NCBI GenBank assembly: GCA_902567115.1
Contig: CACFLF010000004.1
Location: forward strand, 1-36,060
DNA: 36,060 bases
Source: an uncultured Alphaproteobacteria bacterium
Lineage (GTDB): Bacteria; Pseudomonadota; Alphaproteobacteria; Methylaequorales; Methylaequoraceae
Reading direction: 5' to 3'
The position numbers and the translations under genes are program-made. How positions within the stretch are numbered: the stretch's first letter is position 1; every line of letters begins with the position of its first letter. Shown here piece by piece: positions 29,292-36,060 of this stretch. The notes under the pieces were generated by a model. It worked only from the letters and a program-made list of their open reading frames with translations, had not been told where the DNA came from and did no database searches.

Positions 29292-29975
29292 TTGTATTAT
29301 ATGCTGTACAGTTTTGAACATACTCTGGAGGAGTTGCCTAAAACGATACCTCTCTTTCCTTTAAATAAAGTTTTGCTCTTACCAAGAGCTAAGCTACCCC
29401 TTAATTTGTTTGAAAACAGATATTTACACATGCTTGATTATGCTCTCGCTAATAATAGAATAATCGGTATGATCCAGCCAAAAGAAAAGGTTTTGAAAGA
29501 TTCTGATATTAAGAATCCGAAGCTTTACGACGTTGGTTGTTCAGGAAGAGTAACTGCATTTTCAGAAACCAATGATAGCAGGTACGAACTTATTCTTAAG
29601 GGTGTCTGTAGATTTAGAATTATTAAAGAAAAGAAGTTAACTAATGGATTCAGATCAGCAAACGTAGAGTGGGAAGAATACCGAAAAGATTTTGATGCTC
29701 TTAGTCTATTGGGACAAAAAAAGAGGAAAGATTTTGAATCGTTATTGAAGGTATTTCTTGAAAAAATTTCCATTAATGCAGACTGGGAGATGGTTCAAAC
29801 AACAAACGATGAAGACTTGGTTAATATGATCAGCATGTGCTGTCCTTTCGATGTGAGTGAGAAACAAGCACTTTTGGAAGCTAAGACACTTGATGAGAGG
29901 CTAGATGTTCTTACCTCTTTAATGCAAATGGGTTTAAACGATAACAAAATAGTTAGCTCTGGCACCCCATCGTGA
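29292..29975 (+). CDS. LON substrate-binding (N-terminal) domain protein
   Basis: IPLFPLNKVLLLPRAKLPLNLFENRYLHMLDYAL...GCSGRVTAFSETNDSRYELILKGVCRFRI; no ATPase domain. Confidence 0.93.
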   Translation: MYYMLYSFEHTLEELPKTIPLFPLNKVLLLPRAKLPLNLFENRYLHMLDYALANNRIIGMIQPKEKVLKDSDIKNPKLYDVGCSGRVTAFSETNDSRYELILKGVCRFRIIKEKKLTNGFRSANVEWEEYRKDFDALSLLGQKKRKDFESLLKVFLEKISINADWEMVQTTNDEDLVNMISMCCPFDVSEKQALLEAKTLDERLDVLTSLMQMGLNDNKIVSSGTPS

Positions 29976-30133
29976 GAGAAAATGATTTTGATAGAAAGTG
30001 GTTAGACCTGCTTGTTTGTCCCAAAACAGGGCAAGAATTAATATACGATAGTAAAAAAAAATTATTACTTACTAAAGATAAAAAGATCTCTTACGCGATT
30101 ACGGATGGTATTCCAAGACTTATTGATGACTAA
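29972..30133 (+). CDS. UPF0434/Trm112-like small protein (absent from ORF track)
   Basis: GTG start overlapping the upstream stop (GTGA); translates to (M)RENDFDRKWLDLLVCPKTGQELIYDSKKKLLLTKDKKISYAITDGIPRLIDD*, the LLVCPxTGxxL...YPIxDGIPxxL pattern. Confidence 0.92.
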   Translation: MRENDFDRKWLDLLVCPKTGQELIYDSKKKLLLTKDKKISYAITDGIPRLIDD

Positions 30134-30138
30134 CAACA

Positions 30139-30444
30139 ATGATCCCAAAATCTGTAACGTTAAATAGAAATAAAAAAAGTATTCAATTTGAGTATCCCAA
30201 TAACACCTTTCTTTTGCTTACTTCTTCATACTTGAGAGCCTGCAGTCCTTCTGCAGAAAATAAAGAAAAACTTAGTAAATCAGATGTCAGCGAGAGGAAA
30301 GAAGCTTTTAATTCTGTAATGATTAACAAAGTTGAAGCGGTTGGAAACTACGCTATTAGGATTACATTTGATGATGGACACAACACTGGTATCTTTAGTT
30401 GGGAGTATATTTATACTATCGGCTCTAGGCTTCGAGATTCCTGA
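30139..30444 (+). CDS. DUF971 (gamma-butyrobetaine hydroxylase-like N-terminal) protein
   Basis: SYLRACSPSAENK...VGNYAIRITFDDGHNTGIFSWEYIYTIG is the DUF971 signature. Confidence 0.92.
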   Translation: MIPKSVTLNRNKKSIQFEYPNNTFLLLTSSYLRACSPSAENKEKLSKSDVSERKEAFNSVMINKVEAVGNYAIRITFDDGHNTGIFSWEYIYTIGSRLRDS

Positions 30445-31615
30445 GTCCCATAGCAAACAACATACTTTGATTTTTAAGAAAGTTTGATTGAGAAAATATT
30501 TTTAGACCAGTTTTTCTAAAAAGACTTTTGAATTTTCCTGAACCAGAGAATAGACCATTTAAGCTGTGAGTTGCGTTTACAAGTAAGGTTTTATCCATGC
30601 TTCTCATACTCTCATATGACTTCATTAAACATAAATTGAATGGCTCAAGCCCAAGTTCCTTTGATTTTTCGAGAGTTTTAGACAAAGCAAATGCATCCCT
30701 CAATCCAAGGTTGAACCCTTGTCCGGCTATCGGATGTATTGCTTGGCATGCATCTCCAACTAAAATTATATTTTTCTTAAAGATATCATAGCAAGAAAAG
30801 ACATTTAATGGATATTTTTTTACTTCAGAAATGCTTATCAGTTTTCCAAAGAAATTATCATATTTTTTCTCAAACTCTTCTTTAAAATTATCTTTAAACG
30901 CTTTATCAGTAGCTACTGCGGTGTCAACAGTCCAAACAATTGAAGATTGATGTATTTTTGAATTACTGGCAGGCAATATTGCTAAAGGCCCAGTTGGAAA
31001 GAATCTTTCCAGAGCTACTCCATGATGTTTTTTTGAATGCGAAATATTGAATACAAATGCAGTTTGTTTGTAATCATGGTAATAATATTTGATGTTTGCA
31101 TGGTATCTAGTTCTGGAAAATCTTCCATCTGCTGCAACTAGAAGCTTGAAATATAAATCAAAATTTTTAGTTTCTATAAAGCTATTATCAATGTCTTCAT
31201 TATTTATGTTAATTATCTCTGTACCGTATTTAAATGAAACATATTTTGACTTTGAAACTTCGTTTAAAAGAATTGTTTTTATAAGTTTATTATCGACAAT
31301 AAAACCTAGTGGCCCTTCTCCGAGATTTTTATAATCAAAATTTATATCATGAGAACCCAATCCCTCTGAGACAAAAATCTGATTAATTGGTTGAAATTCA
31401 TTTTTTAATTTCTTCCAAATTCCTAGTTTTTTAAGGATTCTATAAGATCCTTGAGAAATAGCGGTTGTTCTATTATCTTGTTGAGCAAACAATAATCTTT
31501 TATCACTCTTATCAACAATGCATACTTTAATTTTTTTTTCTGCCATTAAAAGAGCAAATGTTAAACCGATCATTCCGGCGCCACATATAATTACTTCATG
31601 ATAATTTTTAGTCAT
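30425..31615 (-). CDS. UbiH/UbiF/Coq6 family FAD-dependent monooxygenase
   Basis: HEVIICGAGMIGLTFALLMAEKKIKVCIVDK, LLVAADGRFSRTR, ILVGDACQAIHPIAGQGFNLGLRDAFALSKTL motifs. Confidence 0.94.
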   Translation of the reverse strand: MTKNYHEVIICGAGMIGLTFALLMAEKKIKVCIVDKSDKRLLFAQQDNRTTAISQGSYRILKKLGIWKKLKNEFQPINQIFVSEGLGSHDINFDYKNLGEGPLGFIVDNKLIKTILLNEVSKSKYVSFKYGTEIININNEDIDNSFIETKNFDLYFKLLVAADGRFSRTRYHANIKYYYHDYKQTAFVFNISHSKKHHGVALERFFPTGPLAILPASNSKIHQSSIVWTVDTAVATDKAFKDNFKEEFEKKYDNFFGKLISISEVKKYPLNVFSCYDIFKKNIILVGDACQAIHPIAGQGFNLGLRDAFALSKTLEKSKELGLEPFNLCLMKSYESMRSMDKTLLVNATHSLNGLFSGSGKFKSLFRKTGLKIFSQSNFLKNQSMLFAMGLRNLEA

Positions 31616-31634
31616 AAATTTTTTAAATATGCTT

Positions 31635-31658
31635 TTAATTTAAATTAATTATAATTAA
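31635..31658. promoter_or_regulatory. Candidate bidirectional promoter/operator between ubiH-like and ftsK
   Basis: TTAATTTAAATTAATTATAATTAA: two overlapping perfect 14-bp palindromes; contains a TATAAT on each strand; 51-bp divergent spacer. Confidence 0.4.
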
Positions 31659-31666
31659 ACTATCGA

Positions 31667-33865
31667 ATGAATATTAAAATTAAAGAAAATTTAAAAAAAA
31701 CTGGGTTTTTCCTCTTATTCTTGGCACTAAGTATTTTCTTATTTATATCTTTAGTAAGTCAATCAAGTAGTGACAACACCTTGCTCAAATTTGACTCTTT
31801 ATCAAGTGGTTCAAAAAATATTTTTGGTTTTTTTGGAGCAGCTCTTTCAGATTTTTTAATCAACATTTTTGGTGTAAGTTCATATCTTTTCTGCATATTT
31901 TTTTTTAACAATGCTATTAAAGTATTTAGTGGAAGAAATTCTCATTGGGCCACCTGGAATTTTCTTCCATTTTCAATTCTTTTAACATGTTTTTTTGTCG
32001 AATATTTTAAGTTTAGCATTCAAAATTATAATTTCTCATCTGGCATCATAGGAATTGGTCTGAACTCTTACTTTGTCCACTTTTTTGGTAATTTAGACTA
32101 TGTTAACTATTTAATAGCCTCACTACTTACGATTTATTTTTTGTCAATATGCTTAACCTTTAGTATTGGTTTTAACCATATTAGAAAAATATTCTTTGTT
32201 TTTTTAAAGTATAGTTATTATTTCGTTTTCTTTCTTTGCAAGGCTTTAAAAATATCAATTAAGAAAGATTTGGACTTTTTTTCAGAACTGAAAGTTAATT
32301 CTAATAAAAAAGTTACAAATTTTAAGACAAAAAAATTTAAGAAAGCCGTTGTTTCTCAGGGCGCTTCAGATGATTACTCCTTTCCATCAATCGAGTTGTT
32401 AGAGATGGAAAGGAAGATTCCAGGAATAGAAGCTGAAAACAAGAAAAACGCTGAATTAAACACTTCATTACTCGCAAACGTTCTAAATGATTTTAAAATA
32501 AGTGGAGATATTACAAACGTACGACAAGGACCTATTGTAACCTTATTTGAATTAACTCCTGCGCCAGGAACTCTTTCGTCCAGTGTCATTCGTTTGTCTG
32601 ATGATATAGCAAGGTCAATGAGTGCTAAATCTACAAGAATTTCGACTATACCAGGAAAAGACGCAATTGGAATTGAAATTCCAAACAAACAGAGACACAC
32701 GGTTTTTCTTAGAGAATTAATTGATGATGAAGCATTTAAAAAAAATTCTTTTAAATTGCCTCTTGCCCTTGGAAAGGACATATTTGGTAATCCTGTAATT
32801 GTGGACCTTGCGAAAATGCCACATTTACTAGTTGCGGGTACCACAGGGTCTGGAAAATCGGTTGGTATTAATGCCATGCTTTTGTCTTTGCTTTATTGTT
32901 TACCTCCTGAAGAATGCAGATTGATTCTAATAGATCCTAAGATGTTAGAATTATCAATTTATCAGGATATTCCTCATTTATTAACCGAGGTTGTAACTGA
33001 TCCTAAAAAAGCAATAACCGCTCTAAAATGGACAGTAAAAGAGATGGAAAAAAGATATCAGTTGATGACACATTTAGAGGTTAGGGAGATTGATGATTAT
33101 AATAGAAAAGTAAAAAAAATTTTAGAAACAGGCCAGGTTGTCTTCAAAGAAATGCAAATTGGTTATGACTCTGAAACGGGTAAACCAGTCATGGAAAAAA
33201 AAGCCTTAGATTTAGCAATTTTCCCCAATATTGTAGTAGTTGTAGATGAATTAGCCGATTTAATGATTACATCAGGAAAAGAAATTGAAGGCGCAATACA
33301 GAGACTTTCACAGATGGCGAGGGCTGCTGGTATACATTTAATTGTTGCTACGCAACGCCCTTCTGTAGACGTTATTACTGGAACTATAAAGTCAAACTTT
33401 CCTACAAGAATAAGTTATAAAGTTGTAAACAAAATTAACAGCAGAACAATATTGGAGGAACAGGGTGCTGAACAATTGCTTGGTCAAGGTGACCTTCTAA
33501 TAACAATGCTTGGAGAGAGTTTATTAAGAGTTCATGGCCCATTTGTTAAAACTGAAGAGGTACAATCAGTTGTAAATCATCTAAAAAAGCAAGGAGAACC
33601 TGAATTTTTACAATCAGTAACCAAAGACGAAGAAGAATTGGAGAATTTCAATTTAGGTTTTAATAACACCCCGGACGAATTATACGATAAAGCAGTATCA
33701 ATTGTATGTAGGGAAAAGAAGGCTTCAACAAGTTTTATCCAGAGACACTTACAAATTGGCTATAATCGTGCAGCGAGAATAATTGAAAAAATGGAATCTG
33801 AAGGGATAGTAAGCCCTGCAAATCACGTTGGTAGAAGGGAGGTTTTAGTTGGGAAAGAAAGCTAA
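31667..33865 (+). CDS. ftsK: DNA translocase FtsK
   Basis: N-terminal TM segments, MPHLLVAGTTGSGKSVGINAMLLSLLY, VVVDELADLMITSGKEIEGAIQRLSQMARAAGIHLIVATQRPSVDVITGTIKSNFP, C-terminal gamma domain (ASTSFIQRHLQIGYNRAARIIEKMESEGIVSPAN). Confidence 0.98.
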   Translation: MNIKIKENLKKTGFFLLFLALSIFLFISLVSQSSSDNTLLKFDSLSSGSKNIFGFFGAALSDFLINIFGVSSYLFCIFFFNNAIKVFSGRNSHWATWNFLPFSILLTCFFVEYFKFSIQNYNFSSGIIGIGLNSYFVHFFGNLDYVNYLIASLLTIYFLSICLTFSIGFNHIRKIFFVFLKYSYYFVFFLCKALKISIKKDLDFFSELKVNSNKKVTNFKTKKFKKAVVSQGASDDYSFPSIELLEMERKIPGIEAENKKNAELNTSLLANVLNDFKISGDITNVRQGPIVTLFELTPAPGTLSSSVIRLSDDIARSMSAKSTRISTIPGKDAIGIEIPNKQRHTVFLRELIDDEAFKKNSFKLPLALGKDIFGNPVIVDLAKMPHLLVAGTTGSGKSVGINAMLLSLLYCLPPEECRLILIDPKMLELSIYQDIPHLLTEVVTDPKKAITALKWTVKEMEKRYQLMTHLEVREIDDYNRKVKKILETGQVVFKEMQIGYDSETGKPVMEKKALDLAIFPNIVVVVDELADLMITSGKEIEGAIQRLSQMARAAGIHLIVATQRPSVDVITGTIKSNFPTRISYKVVNKINSRTILEEQGAEQLLGQGDLLITMLGESLLRVHGPFVKTEEVQSVVNHLKKQGEPEFLQSVTKDEEELENFNLGFNNTPDELYDKAVSIVCREKKASTSFIQRHLQIGYNRAARIIEKMESEGIVSPANHVGRREVLVGKES

Positions 33866-34436
33866 GTATTTCATATTTTTACTTCTTTTCACTTTTTCAC
33901 AATCTTGCAGTCCTGTATCCTCCATCGTTTCAATGACTGCAAATGCCGGTATTTCGAGTAAGGGTTTTTCTGCTTCTGTTGATGACACATTTTTAAAGAC
34001 AAAAATTTTAACAAAGATATCAACCGAAAATTTATCTAACTTAACCGATATTTCCGTAAGCGTCTCATTGGGTGAAGTTTTACTTACTGGTTATTCCCAT
34101 GATCAGATCGGTAGACTTAAACTGGTTGAGAATGTTATGAAAACTGAAGGTGTTAAAAAAGTTTATAATGAAGTACAAATAAATCCAACTGTGACTTTTG
34201 CTGATAGAACGGAAGATGCGTTATTTGAGTCTAGATTAATGACAAGAATGTTATTCAAATCAGGAATAAATAGTAATAATTTTAGTCTCGACGTTGTATC
34301 TGGAAACGTATATATTATAGGGCTTGCGGACAATTTAGAAGAAAAAACAACTGTTGAACGATTCTTTTCCGAAATGGATGATATTCGAAAATTGATAACA
34401 ATAATTAATATAAAAAAAAAGGATGAGAAAACATAA
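33849..34436 (+). CDS. BON-domain lipoprotein
   Basis: Lipoprotein signal FIFLLLFTFSQSC and two BON-like repeats (DTFLKTKILTKI...ISVSVSLGEVLLTGYSHDQIGRLKLVENVMKTEGVKKVYNEVQI). Confidence 0.88.
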   Translation: MGKKAKYFIFLLLFTFSQSCSPVSSIVSMTANAGISSKGFSASVDDTFLKTKILTKISTENLSNLTDISVSVSLGEVLLTGYSHDQIGRLKLVENVMKTEGVKKVYNEVQINPTVTFADRTEDALFESRLMTRMLFKSGINSNNFSLDVVSGNVYIIGLADNLEEKTTVERFFSEMDDIRKLITIINIKKKDEKT

Positions 34437-35367
34437 AAACCTTAACGCTCTGTTTCAAATAGATAGTTTGTCTCAACTCAATCCTGAGACAGATTCGTCT
34501 TTAGATATCATAAAAGAAGGATTAAAACTTGGTTTGAATATTTGGATTACAAACCCAGATAATTTAACTTTTTATGATGGAAGAATTTTTTACACAGCAT
34601 TTGAAATTAAAGATCTAAGTTTAAAATTAAATAAATCAAAAAAAATCTTTTTAGAAGATTTTGACCTTTTTTTTATCCGCCAAGATCCGCCATTTGATAT
34701 GAAATATATTTCTAACTGCTATTTGTTAGAGCTTCACCAAAAATTTAACAAGAAACCTTTTTTTATAAATGATCCCACAGGAATAAAAAATTTTACGGAA
34801 AAAATTTTTCCTTTATATTTTCATAATCTTATGCCTAAAACCATGGTGTCATCTAGTGCAAGGGATTTAGAGTATATGTTTAAAAAACATAAGACACTAG
34901 TCATGAAACCTCTTTATTGCAAGGGTGGCGAAGACATATACAAATTTTCAAGAAAAGATGGAGATGCTCTGCGAACTTTCCAGATGTTGCTGTCTAAATA
35001 CAAATCACCAGTTGTTATACAAAAATTTATTGAAAAGGTGAAATATGGAGACAAACGTGTGATATTAATTAATGGAAAAGCAGTTGGAGCTGTTAATAGA
35101 ATTCCTCAAAGTGGTGCTTTTAAGGCAAATTTGCATTTAGGTGGAACGGCCTCCTCAACGAAGCTCACCAAAAAAGAAACTGATATATGCACCATGTTGG
35201 GAAGTGTTTTAAGAGAAAACAAACTGTTTTTTGTAGGTATTGACTTAATAGATCAAAAACTAACAGAAATCAATGTTACATCTCCAACTGGAATAGTTCA
35301 GTGCAGGGAATTGTACAATGTGAACGTATCCAAACTAATTTGGAGAGAGCTCATAAGTATAGTATAA
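34423..35367 (+). CDS. gshB: Glutathione synthetase
   Basis: FQIDSLSQLNPETDSSLDIIKEGLKLG, DLFFIRQDPPFDMKYISNCYLLE, VMKPLYCKGGEDIYK, GDKRVILINGKAVGAVNRIPQSGAFKANLHLGG, VTSPTGIVQC motifs. Confidence 0.97.
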   Translation: MRKHKNLNALFQIDSLSQLNPETDSSLDIIKEGLKLGLNIWITNPDNLTFYDGRIFYTAFEIKDLSLKLNKSKKIFLEDFDLFFIRQDPPFDMKYISNCYLLELHQKFNKKPFFINDPTGIKNFTEKIFPLYFHNLMPKTMVSSSARDLEYMFKKHKTLVMKPLYCKGGEDIYKFSRKDGDALRTFQMLLSKYKSPVVIQKFIEKVKYGDKRVILINGKAVGAVNRIPQSGAFKANLHLGGTASSTKLTKKETDICTMLGSVLRENKLFFVGIDLIDQKLTEINVTSPTGIVQCRELYNVNVSKLIWRELISIV

Positions 35368-35426
35368 ATCACAATACTATATATTTTTGTAAAGTTAAAT
35401 CTTTAAAATATTGTATATTACGCGTT

Positions 35427-36060
35427 TTACCATATATTATTTTTAAGAGTTTTAAGCATTTCTCTATGACTTTCTTCTTCTTCAGGCGAAATTGTAGCAC
35501 AAACAATTTTGTTATTTTCGTTGTTGAATGATTTAATTGTTTGTTTTGTATTTGATTCTATTTTGAGACTAAGAGTTTGTTGTTTTCCTCCCAGGAGTTC
35601 ATTGTAAACTTGAAGTAAAAGAAAAGAATCGGTTAATGCACCATGCTTTTCTCTACTTTCTAAGCTTATACCAAATCTTCTGCATAAGGCATTTAAGTTA
35701 TTTTTACTTCCTGGAAACTTTTTTTTTGCAATTTCTAAAGTACAAATTGTCGATTCGGTGTTAATTGGACTTTTGCCTGATCTTTTTAATGCATTATTGA
35801 TCATTGTGATGTCAAACTGCGCATTGTGAATAATTAATTGAGATTCCCCAACAAATGACATAAATTTCTCAATTTCGTCTTGAAATGTACTAAATTTTGA
35901 TAGAAATTCAGTGCTTAAACCGTGTATTCTCTCTGATTCGCTGCTTATTTCAATTTCGTCAGGTTTGTAATATTGGTGAAATTTATTTCCTGTAAAAATT
36001 CCGTCTATTAATTCTAAACATCCGATTTCAATTATTCTGTCTTTCTCAAAATCCAAACCT
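35427..36060 (-). CDS. dnaQ: DNA polymerase III epsilon subunit (proofreading exonuclease), truncated at right window edge
   Basis: GLDFEKDRIIEIGCLELIDG...FHQYYKPDEIEISSESERIHGLSTEFLS...LIIHNAQFDITMINNAL...HGALTDSFLLLQVYNELLGGKQ. The track's first M is a TTG (Leu) codon inside the expected ...TTGLDFEKDRIIEIG motif. Confidence 0.96.
   Translation of the reverse strand, partial: GLDFEKDRIIEIGCLELIDGIFTGNKFHQYYKPDEIEISSESERIHGLSTEFLSKFSTFQDEIEKFMSFVGESQLIIHNAQFDITMINNALKRSGKSPINTESTICTLEIAKKKFPGSKNNLNALCRRFGISLESREKHGALTDSFLLLQVYNELLGGKQQTLSLKIESNTKQTIKSFNNENNKIVCATISPEEEESHREMLKTLKNNIW

Noticed and set aside
29103-29321. 72-aa ORF spanning the tRNA-Gly locus
   Set aside because: Its C-terminal part (CGNSSVVEHHVANVRVASSNLVSRST) is a translation of the tRNA gene itself.
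32374-32877. 167-aa antisense ORF opposite ftsK (also 24445..24858 and 24073..24363 opposite hslU, 23345..23716 opposite hslV)
   Set aside because: Mirror ORFs of conserved genes; no independent protein signature.
35301-35531. 76-aa plus-strand ORF at the gshB/dnaQ junction
   Set aside because: Overlaps gshB in another frame and runs antisense into dnaQ; no recognisable protein signature.
36054-36056. Start codon of the 209-aa dnaQ ORF in the track
   Set aside because: It is a TTG Leu codon within the expected (DTET)TGLDFEKDRIIEIG exonuclease motif; the true start is beyond the window.
1-36060. CRISPR arrays, transposases, integrases, phage genes, toxin-antitoxin or defence genes
   Set aside because: No regularly spaced repeats or matching protein signatures seen; essentially all coding regions are housekeeping or small conserved hypotheticals.

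Overview
AT-rich, very compact, housekeeping-dominated segment. Gene content and order point to an alphaproteobacterium, possibly a streamlined one; this is inferred from gene neighbourhoods, not a database search. From left to right: dnaK (partial)-grpE-hrcA; rph-rdgB; an alternating-strand block (LpoA-like lipoprotein / LolA / atypical response regulator / L,D-transpeptidase / YggS / ThiE-TenI-like); leuS-lptE-holA; coaE-aroE-maf; a likely chromosomal replication origin (oriC) between maf and hemE; hemE-hemH-hemJ-rho-xth; hit-hisE-hisF-hisA-hisH-DUF2628-hisB; hslV-hslU; smr-mltA-Tim44; secB; a coiled-coil hypothetical and a cNMP-binding protein; tRNA-Gly(GCC); a LON-domain protein plus a UPF0434/Trm112-like ORF missing from the track; DUF971; a UbiH-like monooxygenase; ftsK; a BON lipoprotein; gshB; dnaQ (partial). 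I saw no mobile elements, CRISPR arrays, phage genes or defence systems. The most interesting signals are: (1) the maf/hemE spacer, with clustered DnaA-box-like 9-mers and divergent flanking genes; (2) a run of six genes on alternating strands (3.7-8.6 kb) in which start codons of divergent genes overlap in CATG and stop codons of convergent genes overlap in CTAA or TTAA, leaving almost no intergenic DNA; (3) an 18-nt A homopolymer inside hemE; (4) two overlapping perfect 14-bp palindromes with 10-bp-phased TTAA between ubiH-like and ftsK; (5) a response regulator with a degenerate receiver domain.
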